Part shown: positions 33,322 through 44,533 of the stretch, piece by piece
Position numbering within the stretch: position 1 is the first letter of the stretch
Layout of the letters: every line of letters begins with the position of its first letter
NCBI GenBank assembly: GCA_031771865.1
Contig: JASISA010000025.1
Coordinates: 558,001-622,000 of the forward strand
Direction: 5' to 3'
Length of the DNA: 64,000 nt
Origin: Nothophaeocryptopus gaeumannii
Lineage: Eukaryota > Ascomycota > Dothideomycetes > Mycosphaerellales > Mycosphaerellaceae
Notes under the pieces: model-generated
The model's database searches: none
Told to the model about the DNA's origin: nothing
The model's input: the letters and a program-made list of their open reading frames with translations, nothing else
Translations under genes and position numbers: made by a program

Positions 33322-34387
33322 TCAGCGCACCTCCTTCACAGGACCTGCCACCACAGGACCTGCCAACAATTCACCGGGCCCCCATGGTCGGAGTACTGTA
33401 CGAAGCGTCGAATTGTGTCCTGTTGTCGTGCAGTAGGTATTCTCCTCGCTGGCATTCTCCTGCGGACTGTGGGCATACTCTTCACACCGAGTCAAGTCCG
33501 GTACCTCTTCTGTTCTGTGGGCATGCTCCTCAACACAAGGTGAATGCGGTCTGTCTTGCATCTCGCCGGCGAAAGGACGGAAAGTCCGTCGGTACATGCC
33601 CACGAACAATGGTATGACCGCCAACAAAAACGGCACCCTATCTCCATCATCAGCATTCGCCTCCAATCCAAGAACCGCGTTAAACTCACGTAACCCACAT
33701 CGCAAGCACCCACTGCAACATGTTGAGATATGGCCCTTCCCATACACTCCGATGAACATTCCAGAACTCCTTGGAAACCCCAGTATGCGTACATTCACGC
33801 CTCACCCAGTCCGGAATATACCTTCCACATCTGTTCCAGAACTCCTTGGAAACCTCACCATGCGCACATACAACTGGAGGCCTCGCCCAGCCGGGATTAT
33901 ACCATCCACACCTCCACTTGTCCTCCCACCCAATCTGTGCCTCTTCTACCGAGTCAGAGAAATGCCAAAGCACGATGAACCATATCCACCACCAAAACAA
34001 TTTGTACATCTCTGGTAGGACGACGTATCGAGTTTTGCACCTCTTGGAGGTATACAACCCCGGAAACTTGGTCCATGCAATCTGCCAGAGGGTGACGAGG
34101 ATGCTGCTCGCGCAGACGAATGTCAGCAAGTGTAATTTCTTGGCATGCCAAATATCTTCCATCTCTTCCTGTGCGATCGCGAGGCGGCCCATTAGAGTCT
34201 TCGTATTTAGAAGGACGCTGATGGAAGTTACGATCTGACCGATCCAGAGCTGGAGAATGATTTCGACGACAGGCCGGATGAGGATTCGGGGGCGGACGCC
34301 GCAGCAGCAGTAGACTGTGATGTAGAAACCGTACCTGCGGGTTGATCGGGACTTTTCGAACTTGAGGCAAAGGAGGCGGAAGACCAT
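33322..34387 (-). CDS. Hypothetical multi-pass membrane protein with internal repeat
   Basis: Exons 33690-34387 and 33322-33637 over a 52-nt intron (GTGAGT...GATAG) give 337 residues. I use the ATG at 34387 because it has a strong context (CACCATGG). An upstream frame from 34587 (MSSFRSSPSWAH) looks coding too, but I could not join it in phase, so the N-terminus may be longer. Three or four hydrophobic segments are visible: IILQLWIGQIVTSISVLL, LLTFVCASSILVTLWQIAW, FWWWIWFIVLWHF and the segment across the intron. Between the third and fourth a unit ending VSKEFWN occurs twice. The tail has a second short repeat (EEHAHR and EEYAHS). No family recognised. It converges with the MFS gene 18 bp away. 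Confidence 0.55.
33759..33908. repeat. Two diverged tandem units of about 75 bp
   Basis: TTCCAGAACTCCTTGGAAAC occurs at about 33759 and again at 33834, each followed by a similar 55-bp stretch (C-A-rich, then GGAATATACC or GGGATTATACC). The units lie inside the membrane-protein gene and encode its repeated loop, so the duplication is in-frame. Confidence 0.7.
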
Positions 34388-34737
34388 GGTGTAAGCGTAG
34401 ATGGCAGTGGTGGCGGTGGTGAGCGCGGTGTCTGCGGGCGCACTAATAATGGTGAAGGAGGAGTGACGACAGCATCGAGTACCGGGAGCCGGACGAGGAA
34501 TTTCGCGATGATCCAGCGACGCTCGTGAGCTGTGAGGCTGGTGTCGCGAAGATGAGCCCAAGACGGCGAAGATCTGAAAGAAGACATAGCAGTGGCTAGA
34601 TTAAGAGGTTAGCAGCGACGGACCAGTATGTGAAAGGACAAACCTCCCTGAGGCGGAAAGGATGATGAAGTGAGGTAGAAATGCTGGAAGTGCAGGCAGT
34701 CACGATCATACAATGGCATGACCAGATTCTTCAACTT

Positions 34738-36891
34738 CTATGACTTCCTCGTCTCCCTCCTCATCCACTCAACCCAAACCCCTAGATTTCCACACATCGC
34801 CAATCCCTTCTCCAACTTCTTCGCCTTCGCATCCTGCTCCTGAGTTGCTCCGCTCTGCTTCTCTTCCTCGTCGGGCTCCTGCACCTTCACACTAATTCCA
34901 TTGTAATCCGTGATGAGCAAGTCAGCGTTTGGCAGAACCTGGAGCACGACGTTGCTAACGTCCGTACCGTTGGGATCTGCATATGCAATGGTAAGCGTTG
35001 GTTGTGGGGAGCTAGATAGGCTCATGTCTACATCGAGCTCTTGAGAGTCTGTGTCGTCTAGCAGACCGTCCAAGTCCATGGCATCCGTGTCGCTGTTGGG
35101 TGCTCCGTTGGTATGTGTGGCGCCGTTCAAATGCAGTTCCTTAATGCCATTCGTTGCCGTCTCGGTCTGGTGGGCAGCAACGGCTTCTCCAAACGCCTCT
35201 CGCAGAAGACTACCCGCATAAGCCCATTGTCTCAGCGTTGGCAACAGCTCAACGAGTTGCCTTGGGTGTGAAAATGGTAGTTCTCCCAACGTATACCCTA
35301 GCTCCATCTTCGATACGTCAAGTGTGTAGTGATGGGTCACCGGATCGCCATCAGGAACCCATACCGTCTGATCTGCAGATGCACTCCTTGACCCGCTCTG
35401 TGCTTTCAAGCCAAGAGCTGCTTGATGATACATCGGATACATGGTCAGATTGGCAACGTTATCGCCAACCGCATGCATGATGTTCATCGCAGTCTGCAAG
35501 GGCACGACCAGAGGTGGATCGAGCTTCGCAACGAAGCGCAGGTCCGGCAACTTGGCTCCTGCGAGAGACATTGTACCCGCGCCTTCAAGCGCATCATTCA
35601 CGTATGTTTGGGGTGGCTCCTCCCAAGGAATGCTGTGACCTGATTTAGGAGGAGGTAGCTCAAAGGTCTCTGGGAGCCAAGAATCGGAGACGCGTAGAGA
35701 TGGATAGAGGCCAGCAGGCGAGCCTTCGACCTCTATGCGGAGGCTCCAGATATCAGGCTTGATGCTCGGAGGATCTGATAAGCCAGCGTTGTCCACGTCC
35801 ATGGAGGACTCGTCGCGCTTGGGTGGCAGCACCACAGGGCCGGCAGACCAATAGTCGAGAGACAGGCCTATCTTCCCGTCCACGTGAACGCCAGGCTTGC
35901 CGCTCTTCTTCCGCAACACCTCTTGTTCAGCGCGCGCAGATGCCGCAGCTCCCTCCAGCTTCGTTAAAGTCTTGACAACGTGTTTCTCCAGCTCATACAG
36001 CTTCCTCAGGCTAACGTAGAGACCGCTGATTGCCTCGAAGCAGTTGATCTTGTCAGACGACAAGCGATCCGTCCTCGCCAGCCTGTCCAAGTTCACTGCA
36101 AACTTATCCAGACTCGTCCTGAGCAGAATTCCACCAGGCACAGCCAGATCCTGCAACAACACCTTACTAGCCGCCTCAGTCTGCACCTGCAAAGCCTCAT
36201 TCCCAGCGATCGTCAACTTTACATCCCTTGGTATCTGCTCTTTCAAAGTAACATCAATCACAACCGCCCTCTTCCCAGCGATCGCAATCGTCCGATTCCC
36301 CTCTCTCCCTTTCTCCTCCGGCCGTAATATCTCATCATCAATATCCGTATTCATACCCACCCTCCTCGCAATCCTCGCTATCCCCTCTTCACTTATCCCC
36401 CCCTGAGCTCTTCCAATCCCTTTCAAAACCTTCCGAATCTTCGTCCTCCTCTCCTCATCTTCATTCCTCTTCCCTCCCCCACCCATAATCTCGCTCATAG
36501 TAGGCATCATACCCGCCGCTAACACCGGAGTCGGCACATTCATCTGACCTGGCGTTCCAGAGCCCAGGTCGACACCGAGGCCGTGCGGTGTGCCGAAGCT
36601 GCCCATGAGGCCGTTAGGCGAGTTGGAGGATTGAGTGAAGCCGGTTTGGCTGAGATTTTGCACCATGGGAGTGCCACCGAGGGTGGTTCTGCTGCCATGG
36701 CTGCTGGATACGGTGGGGTGGTTGACGGGTGTTTTGCCTGATTGTTCTTTGCGCGTGCGTGCGGGCGAGGGTATGCTTCGAGGTGCGGGAGAGGGTCCGC
36801 CGCGGTTGATTGGCGTCGTGACATGGCCGGTGGGCTTTTTGGAGGCGGATGAGGGTTGTGTGGGAGGTTGAGAGGGTGTTGGTGTCGACAT
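34738..36891 (-). CDS. MED1: Mediator complex subunit 1 (MED1), fungal type
   Basis: Intronless from the ATG at 36891 to the stop, 717 residues; in-frame codons further upstream lack the family's start. The N-terminal 150 residues are Pro/Ser/Thr-rich and disordered. Then comes the Med1 core: DEERRTKIRKVLKGIG, GGISEEGIARIARRVGMN, AGKRAVVIDVTL and the helical LRTSLDKFAVNLDRLARTDRLS. Later parts read as beta-rich (SLDYWSAGPVVL) and end with an acidic, low-complexity block and a C-terminal VWVEWMRRETRKS. MED1 sits in the Mediator middle module and links activators to RNA polymerase II in the nucleus. The assignment is by remembered family pattern. Confidence 0.8.
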   Translation of the reverse strand: MSTPTPSQPPTQPSSASKKPTGHVTTPINRGGPSPAPRSIPSPARTRKEQSGKTPVNHPTVSSSHGSRTTLGGTPMVQNLSQTGFTQSSNSPNGLMGSFGTPHGLGVDLGSGTPGQMNVPTPVLAAGMMPTMSEIMGGGGKRNEDEERRTKIRKVLKGIGRAQGGISEEGIARIARRVGMNTDIDDEILRPEEKGREGNRTIAIAGKRAVVIDVTLKEQIPRDVKLTIAGNEALQVQTEAASKVLLQDLAVPGGILLRTSLDKFAVNLDRLARTDRLSSDKINCFEAISGLYVSLRKLYELEKHVVKTLTKLEGAAASARAEQEVLRKKSGKPGVHVDGKIGLSLDYWSAGPVVLPPKRDESSMDVDNAGLSDPPSIKPDIWSLRIEVEGSPAGLYPSLRVSDSWLPETFELPPPKSGHSIPWEEPPQTYVNDALEGAGTMSLAGAKLPDLRFVAKLDPPLVVPLQTAMNIMHAVGDNVANLTMYPMYHQAALGLKAQSGSRSASADQTVWVPDGDPVTHHYTLDVSKMELGYTLGELPFSHPRQLVELLPTLRQWAYAGSLLREAFGEAVAAHQTETATNGIKELHLNGATHTNGAPNSDTDAMDLDGLLDDTDSQELDVDMSLSSSPQPTLTIAYADPNGTDVSNVVLQVLPNADLLITDYNGISVKVQEPDEEEKQSGATQEQDAKAKKLEKGLAMCGNLGVWVEWMRRETRKS

Positions 36892-37276
36892 GGTTAATGT
36901 TCTGGCGCACTGGGAGTTGCGCAACCAGTATCGCGATGTCACCGCATGTTGATGTCGCGACTTACATTCTGGACTCGAGCTTCCGCTTGCTGTCCACACG
37001 TACGCACGTGCCACTTGAGATCGGTACCACATTCACAACAGATGAAGTCTGAAAGTATCCCATTCACAGGATTCGCTCTTTATGCCGTTCTCTAGCTGCT
37101 ACAAGCTAAAGCAAGAAGGAAGCATCTGCTTGGCCGCCTCGGCATCACGCATCTACCGCATGCCGAGTCCGCCTGTAGACCAAATCCGAAGCTCACCGCA
37201 GAAGGGGATATCATTTGGGGTGTAGTAGCATCCTTCTTCGCCGTCTTATTTCCAACTCCTATTCCAGTACATCAAC
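36892..37276. other. Intergenic, no gene seen
   Basis: About 385 bp between the MED1 start and the glutamine synthetase stop. It contains the MED1 promoter; no motif recognised. Confidence 0.5.
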
Positions 37277-38929
37277 CTAAGGCTTCGAGGTCTGAATGAC
37301 AGTCTCGGTCTCATTCGGCTCTGTCTGGGCCTTCTTGTAGACGTCCGCACCTTCGACCTTACCGCAGATCTAGAAGTATTCTTTAGCTTGAGCTCCATAT
37401 GCACTAGGTTGCTTCAACTTACGGTCTCCACAATCATGCCCGTAATCTGGTATGGGTCACCGTTGGACGCTGGTCGGCGGTCCTCGAAGTAGCCCTTGCC
37501 CTCCTCAGCGACGGCGCGGTTGACACGCACGGACGAGCCACGGTTGGCAATGCCCCAGGTGAACTTGTCGAATGATGCGGTCTCGTGCGCACCAGTCATA
37601 CGCGCCTCGTTGCCCTCACCGTACACCTGCATGTGCTCTTTGTGGCGAGAGGCCAGCTTCTCCATGGCAGCCTCGATGGCCTTCATGCCGCCTTCTTCAC
37701 GCGTCGCCTTGGTGCTGACGTTGGTGTGGAGACCGGCACCGTTCCAGTCACCGGGAATTGGCTTTGGGTTGAACGTGATCTTCGCGCCGAACTCCTCAGC
37801 GACGCGGTGGAGGAGGAAACGGGACATCCAAAGCTGGTCACCGACTGCAGTATATGTCAGTTCGAGCCCGGAATTGTTATAGTGCTCACGATTCACTTAC
37901 GGTCAATACCCACGCATGGACCAACTTGGTACTCCCACTGAGCAGGCATGACCTCTGCGTTGGTACCAGAGATTTCGATGCCAGCGTACAAGCAAGCCTT
38001 ATAGTGGGCCTCAACAATGTCTCTGCAGAAGACCTTGCCGGTACCAACACCACAGTAGTATGGGCCTTGTGGTGCCGGGAAACCTCCCTTAGGCCAGCCG
38101 TATGGCCAGCCCTCCATGTCGAGGAGGGTGTATTCCTGCTCAAGACCGAACCAGAACTCCTCCTTCTTGTGCTTCTCCATAACGACGGCGGCATCGTGGC
38201 GGAAGTTATAGGCGTTTGGCTTGCCGTCGGACATCCAGGTCTCGCACATCACGAGGACGTTGTCGCCGAGGCGGAATGGGTCGGGGTACATGGCAACGGG
38301 GCGGAGGTAGACATCAGAGTTGTCGCCTGGGGCCTGGGAGGTCGATGAACCGTCGAAGTTCCATTCTGAGAGGTCCTTGACGCTGGTTGGCTTGGACTTG
38401 AGGGTCTGTGAACATGCCGGTCAGCTTAGGTGCTCGCAACGTCTTGGATGCGTGATTTTCAGGTGTGCGTCAGCATGGAGTGCCTCAGAATGACTCTGAA
38501 CAAGGTGCAGAATTGCTGCGCTTCTAGCGTCTCCGAACGACGCCGAAGACGGCAATTGATCAAGCCACGGTTAAGCCCTTGGCGGTAGAGACGTCCTCTC
38601 AAAGGCGAATTGTTCAGGACCTCAAATTGAGGATCTGACACCCTCTCCTTCCTGTTGCCCAGGGTGCTTGGGATTATGTGCAAACTCACCTTGCACTTGG
38701 AGCGAACACCGCTGGCTGCGTCAATCCAGACGTACTCGGCGATAACGGCGCCCTTTTGTGGGAGTTTGAGGTATTTCTCAAGCTGTTCTTTGTTAGTCAA
38801 AATGGCCACTGCGCGGAGCTCAAAGGACTCACGTTGGCTGTATTCGAGACGATAGCAGAGGTAGCCTGGGTTGGCTGGTTAGCAAAGGCTACCTTTGCGG
38901 TTGTTGAAGTAGGCGATTGAGCTCACCAT
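37277..38929 (-). CDS. Glutamine synthetase, six coding exons
   Basis: Exons 38927-38929, 38833-38865, 38690-38782, 37901-38405, 37423-37844 and 37277-37369, total 1149 nt, 382 residues. The first coding exon is just the ATG, followed by a 33-nt exon; together they give [17 protein letters not shown], the expected N-terminus. Conserved motifs include [20 protein letters not shown], the [11 protein letters not shown] glutamate-binding strand, [18 protein letters not shown] (ATP site) and [10 protein letters not shown]. It makes glutamine from glutamate, ammonia and ATP in the cytosol and is the main nitrogen-entry enzyme. Introns all begin GTGAG or GTAAG and end AG with frame kept. Length is slightly above the fungal average because of the C-terminal tail ([15 protein letters not shown]). 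Confidence 0.95.
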
Positions 38930-40188
38930 GATGACTGGTAGGTATGCGCTGCTGGTTCAAAGCGATTGGGAAGTTTGTAGGGAGTTCGTCGGAGTCAGAA
39001 GTGAGCAAATGTGAAGTGGTGTGACTGTGTCGAGGGTGTCAAAGAAAGACGAGAGTAGAAGTGGACAAGCAGAGGGGACCGCTGCTCTAAAAAGCATTCA
39101 GCGACAATGCACGGACCCTGGCGATAGCTGTTGCTGGGCGGCAGGGCTTCAACTTATTGCCGCGGCGGCGTGAATAGCGGTCGAATGGAGGATCTAGATG
39201 GTGGTAGAGTGATTGTTGTGATGCTCGCAGGACGCGCGATCTCCGGTGGTTGTCACAAGGATGGACTTGCTTTTATTTCATTATTCCTGAGTATCTACGC
39301 AGCTCCACGCTGAGATCGCTGCACGCGCGACTTATCGCTTTCGGGACAGCAGAACACGAACTGGTACGTGACATCTTCTCTTTGTGTTGAACGTGGCACA
39401 TTTCCTGGCAGCTGTCGTCTAGTAGCGCTGCAACTAGCTCGTGCTCGATCATGAACTGGCGTTCGGTGTGCTGGTAAGACGATCAAAGTGTTATCCATTG
39501 GTGAAGCCCCGCGAAGCAGGCCGCATATCAGGACCCACGTCATCCCAGCGACAATCTATCCCGCCTTCTTTCTTTGCGTCCAACATGCTGCATCTTCTGC
39601 AAGGAACCGCAAACTCAGCACAAGCAATTGTTGTGCGGCTCAAAGATACGCACAAACTCGTGTGCGTGTGCCTCTTGCTGCCATCTTCCAGTGCGGATGT
39701 AACCTGTCTGAGCACGCGACAATTGAAGTGTTCCCGCCCGGCTGTACATCCATTCCTCAAGAGTCTGGGACTTGCCGATGTGGATGAGGATGCGGAGAGG
39801 GTTGTGGCGTACTGCGCAAGCTGCTAGCTGCGCTAAAAGATAAGTAGGAAGCGACCAATGGAAAGTCTGGACCACGTCTCGGAGTGACTAACAACACCAG
39901 ACCTCTCGTCTCGCCGTGAAGACCACCACGGTGAAATAGCAGGGCGATTGGGTAAGAAGAACCTGGGAAAGGCGAGCAGGTGGCTGTGCCATGTACAACG
40001 ATTCGTACTACTGTACCACCAACTTCAGCAGCCAAGACCCAGCTGGCCGCGGCCAACCAGAATAGCTACCACGCGTCGACCCTTCAGCTCAGCTTCCGAA
40101 GGCGAACCGCATTACCCTGAACTGTCGGCACCCAACAGTACCAAACATCCGTTTGTCTTACTCGAAAGGTTGAGAACTACACCTTCTA
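38930..40188. other. Intergenic, no gene supported
   Basis: About 1.26 kb with the glutamine synthetase promoter on the left and the SDR 3' flank on the right. Frames around 39.4-39.9 kb overlap on both strands without motifs. Confidence 0.45.
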
Positions 40189-41059
40189 CTAGTCTCTCAT
40201 CGCCACCGTGTGCTTCACCTGCTCGTACATGGCCATCATGGCCTTCTGACGGTCCTGCTCCCAAGAATTGAAGTTGTCCTTGGCCTTCTCAATCGGTATC
40301 TGCTCATTGTTCACCGAATTGAGGCCCGCATATGCCTCCTCAACGAAGTCGTCCAGACGCATGCCCATGTCCCGACCGGTGCCCTTAAACTCCGGCTGAT
40401 GCTTGTCGTCGTGCAGCTCTGTCTGCACTGCTGGTGGAAAGAGCTCGATAATCTTGACGTTGGAACCAATGTCCTTCATCTGTAATCGCAACATCATGAT
40501 GTGGTGATGCAGAGCTGCCTTCGAGGCACAGTAGTTGGGGCAGTAAATGATTGGAGAAAGAGCTAGGCCCGACGTAACATACACGATGGACACCTCCTTA
40601 GGAGCTTGCTTCTGCAGGAATGGCAAGAATGCCTTGGTGAAATGCAGGTGAGAGAGGTAGTTGGTCTTGATCTCCGTGTCGATGAGGTCCATGTCAACAC
40701 TCTCAGGCTTCCTCCAGTTCACGTGCCTCTGCATGCCTGCGTTGAGAAAGACGCAGTCCAGGTCCGGGTGCTTGGATGTAATGTCCTTGGCGAATTGAGG
40801 GACAGCGTCGAAGTTCGTGATGTCGAAAGCCGCCGTATCAAGCTTTCCATCTTTGCCAACCTCACTACGGAGCTTCTCGAGATTCTCTCTTCTTCGACCG
40901 ACTGCGATTACGGAGCTTTCCTCTTGGACGAACTTCTTGGCCTGTGAAATCAAGTCAGCATTTGCCCATATGGGATGAATTTGAGCGTCTCCCTACCAAG
41001 GCTTCACCAATGCCACTTGTGGCACCGAGGATAAGTACTTTCTTGTATTGGAAAGGCAT
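40189..41059 (-). CDS. Short-chain dehydrogenase/reductase (SDR)
   Basis: Exons 40997-41059 and 40189-40941; the 55-nt intron runs GTAGGG to CACAG. The product is 271 residues. The NAD(P)-binding GATSGIG lies at residues 12-18, NAG at 88-90, the catalytic Ser in YVTSGLA near 145 and the catalytic pair in YCASK near 158-162, so the active site is complete. The tail lacks a membrane segment and has no peroxisomal signal. It resembles the DltE-like group of cytosolic SDRs with unknown substrate. Coenzyme: the Arg-rich VGRRRENLEKLR after strand 2 favours NADP(H), by inference. Confidence 0.85.
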
Positions 41060-41756
41060 CTTCGTCTGACTATCTTGGAGACTTTGCTTTTGGGAGCTGA
41101 CTTCTCAAGCTACACTACATGTTATTTTATATCTACTTTTCTCCTAGATCCGCATCTAGATCCCGCTCATCTGGTAATGTCACGGAGAAGAGCGAGTCTC
41201 GCAAAATCCGGTCGAACAATGCCTGCAAACGCCGCGAATGCGCATATATCTCTTTCACGTCAATGTTGCGCCTGTCCTTACTCACCGTCTTCATCCTTCC
41301 AGAGACTTCCAGCTCTGTTCTTCATGTGAAAATGCCGTTGTCAGAAAGAGATGCATGGCAACGCCAATCTATCTGGAGAAGCACGCAGTGCAGATCGGCC
41401 AAGCAGCTTGCCGAACTTCACAGCCGGGCCGGGGAGACCACTTCCCTATGCGGGCGCCAGAAAAGCGCTAGAAGGGCTCGCACCAAACGAAGTGCATTCT
41501 TCGCTGCGAGCCGCGCGCGATACGATGATCTGCCTTTGTGGTACACACCACGACATCGCGAAATCGGTAAGAAATGGGCCGACACAAGCGAATCGAACTA
41601 GAGATCTTTTTCTCTCTCTTGCATCTGCAATGATTCCACTTGTGCATTCTCTTCCTTACGTTTTCTTCTGACCATGGATGTGTGAAGTTGCGTGACTTTT
41701 GAGGGCATAATACCGTTGGTAGCCGGTTCAGCCACTCAACTGTGGAGTAGGAGGAA
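41060..41756. other. Divergent intergenic region
   Basis: About 700 bp between the SDR and the DHA2 transporter. It contains a TCTAGATCCGCATCTAGATC near-repeat at about 41145. No gene supported. Confidence 0.45.
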
Positions 41757-43515
41757 ATGGCGGAGGACCAGGGCCACTTCGTCTCCGATGTCGAAAAGGA
41801 GGGTGTGAAGAGGGCCGCCAATGTCGAAGCTCGCCGATTGACAGGATCGAGAAACACGGTGGACGAAGATGAGAAAGATGCAACAAGGATCGCCACCACA
41901 TCTTCAGATATTGAAAACAACGCCGATGCAGCAGTATCCCCTACCGACAATGACGGCGGTCCGATTCACCAAACTCCAACCCAGGCCTCTTCTCTACCGC
42001 TCTCCAAAGCCCGAACGATAGCACTTGTTGTTGTGCTCACCGGCGCAGCCTTCCTCAACACCCTCTCCGTCCAAGCCTGTGTCATCATCCTACCGACCAT
42101 CGGGAACGATCTGGACATACCCTCCGCCCGCCAACAATGGATTGTTTCAGCGTACAGCCTGACTTTCGGATGCTTCTTGTTGCTATGGGGTCGACTGGCC
42201 GATGTGTATGGTAAACGCCTCATCTTCATCTGGGGTTCTGCATGGGTCTGCGTCGTCACGTTGATATGTCCTTTCATCCCCAATGAGATCGGGTTCGATG
42301 TTTTTCGGGGGTTGCAGGGTCTCGGGGCGGCAGCGAACGTGCCTACTGCGATTGGGATACTCGGTGTCACCTTTCAGCCGGGGAAGGCGAAGAACTATGC
42401 GTTTGCGACGTATTCTGCTGGAGCTCCCCTCGGTAGTGTCTTTGGAAACATCCTCGGAGGTCTCGTTGGACAGTATGCGACTTGGAAGTGGGTGTTTTGG
42501 ATTTTGGCGATTATGGCAGGTTGCGTGACAATTGCTGGGCATTTGGTGATACCTCTTCCGCGACTACACCCGTCGGAGTCGGACGTGAAGAATGCGGTTG
42601 ATTGGCCTGGGGGCGTGATGGTTACGGTTGGGTTGGTCATACTGATGTTTGCGCTTACGGATGGTAATGTGGTGGGATGGAGCACGGCATACATTCCAGT
42701 GTTGATTGTGGTAGCGGTCCTGCTGGTCGCAGCGTTTGCGTGCTGGCAGGTGTATCTGGAGAAGAGGACGATGAGACGCCCGTTGATGAAGGTGTCGATC
42801 TTCAAGAACTTGAGGGTTTCGGCTGCGATGATCATTATGGGTCTGTTCTTCGCCTCCTTCAACAATTTCCTCATCTTCGCCACCTACTTCTACCAGGACT
42901 ACCAAGGTCACGATGCTATCCACACGACGCTGCGCTTCATTCCGACTGGTGTTGTCGGAGTCATGACCATCTTCGTCACCTCCCAGCTCTTGGCAAGAGT
43001 CAAGATCAATTATATCATGATGTGGGGAACAGGGTGCTGCACAATTGCTGGATTGTAAGCTTGGCCATTGCGACATCTGTACCTTCAGCTAATACTTTTC
43101 CAGACTCTTCGCAGTCTCGATCCCACCAAAGACAACATACTGGGCATACGGCTTACCCGCAATGTGCCTCTCAGTCTTTGGCGCAGACACCCTCTTCCCA
43201 GCCTTATTACTGTTCACAGCACACTCCCTCCCGCGCGAAGACCAAGCCATCGGAGGCGCCATCATCAACGCCGTCGGTCAGATAGGCCGAGCAATCGGTC
43301 TCGCCATTGCCACAGCCATCCAGGTCGCAGTTCAAGAGAGCAGACAGGGATCCGGTGAAGCTGCAGCCGAGGGAGGCGATAATTTGCATAATCCGAATTT
43401 TCTTGCTGGTATCAGATCCGCAGAATGGTTTAACTTTGCCATGGGCATTGTGGCCTTTGCGATAGCGACAGTAGCTTTTCGAGGAGCGGGCAAAGTTGGC
43501 GCCCATAAGAAGTAG
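41757..43515 (+). CDS. MFS transporter, DHA2 (14-helix) type
   Basis: Exons 41757-43054 and 43104-43515, 569 residues; intron GTAAGC...TCCAG of 49 nt. An 85-residue acidic N-terminus precedes helix 1. FLNTLSVQACVIILPTIGNDL and QQWIVSAYSLTFGCFLLLWGRLADVYGKRLIF (helices 1-3 with motif A) are typical of the DHA2 family, as are GLQGLGAAANVPTAIGILG and APLGSVFGNILGGLVGQY (motif C). The second exon carries the last three helices and RSAEWFNFAMGIVAFAIATVAF. The group exports drugs or secondary metabolites; no biosynthetic cluster is visible beside it. It ends 35 bp from the convergent TEN1-like gene. Confidence 0.88.
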
Positions 43516-43550
43516 ATACAGCAATATTATAGATTCCAACGCTGCTGGTT

Positions 43551-44108
43551 TCATTTCGTGTCCGGTAGTGTGCTTTGGAAGCTTCGTACTGCTGATTGGT
43601 ATTCGACGAGGTTGATCGCTCCTGCTGACCAAATCATGGTCACATCGATGAGAGGTGTGATGTGCCCGGTAGAGGCTCTGCTGCGCGTAGATTGCTGACT
43701 GTCAACTTTGCTGTTGGAGGATCTGCTTCGAGAGGACTGCTGACTGTCTGATTTATTGGCTCGTGCGGACGATTTGATGGGCTTCTTGACATATCCGACC
43801 AAGTTCACCCAGGCTCCGGTTTGGACCAGTTCATGATTGAGGGTTTCCAGAACAACATCGACATTTGCGAGGACTGTGGGTGAACTGCTTTTTAAAATCG
43901 GTTGTTGCACTCGTAGGACTAGTGTCGCACTTTCAGAGTGATATGCGTGGACGCTGTGTTCCTTTAGATTTCATGCGTTTCTACAGGGGTAGGCGGCGAC
44001 TCACCATCCCAGCACGCGGATCTTGGTGCCAGTCTCCTGGAGGTGGACTTGGTCGAGAAATACCAAACGCGTCGGCTCTGGCTTGAAGAGCTGGTCTCTG
44101 TTCGACAT
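43551..44108 (-). CDS. TEN1: TEN1-like telomere-capping OB-fold protein
   Basis: Exons 44005-44108 and 43551-43953 over a 51-nt intron (GTGAGT...CACAG), 168 residues. Spliced text reads TKIRVLGCVHAYHSESATLVLR, then VLANVDVVLETLNHELVQTG and AWVNLVGYV. This order, an RVLG-C strand, a VD-LLETL helix start and W-V-N-V-GYV, is the pattern I associate with the small fungal Ten1 subunit of the CST (Cdc13/Stn1/Ten1) complex that protects telomere ends. A Ser/Arg-rich insert with a repeated DSQQS-RSR motif follows, then a short hydrophobic strand (LIDVTMIWSAGAINLVEYQ) that fits the last OB strand and helix. Small, fast-evolving family, so the call is moderate. Confidence 0.6.
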
Positions 44109-44533
44109 GCAACTCTTGCAGCGAGACTCGTGAGATGATGTCCTCGTGGTATTGTTCAGGTCGTGGATGTCAACAGGTCGCCTTCACGTGTGCGAGCGGG
44201 TCGGACCGCCGCACGGTCTCCAGATGACATCGTTGGTTGTCCCACCACCTCAAGCCAGAGACAACGAACCTCAAGGCAACCAAGACTCTTCCACTCCTCG
44301 ACCTTCCCTACCGCGCTCCCGAACCTCGCCAGGCACCTGAATATCTCATCTTATCGACGTGCGCACAGCTGTTCCGGCACCCTTGCAACCTTCGGCAACA
44401 GATTCTACGCCGTTCTAGCCCCACCCATTCCAACACCAAAAACCGCTTGAAGAGCAGGCAAAGGTAACACGGCCTGGGAACAGTATACTCTCGGGAAGTA
44501 CAAGGGAGATACCTGATAAGTGAGGTCGTCACG
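44109..44533. other. Divergent intergenic region, TEN1-like/SNF7
   Basis: About 425 bp shared by two divergent genes. Plus-strand open frames here lack motifs and are probably leader sequence. Confidence 0.5.

Noticed and set aside
33596..34018. Plus-strand frame over the tandem repeat (PELLGN repeats)
   Set aside because: The minus strand has hydrophobic segments and a good intron, so I prefer the minus-strand gene. The plus frame has neither.
41585..41610. TAGTTCGATTC tRNA-like T-loop
   Set aside because: Stem bases do not pair and no cloverleaf can be drawn.
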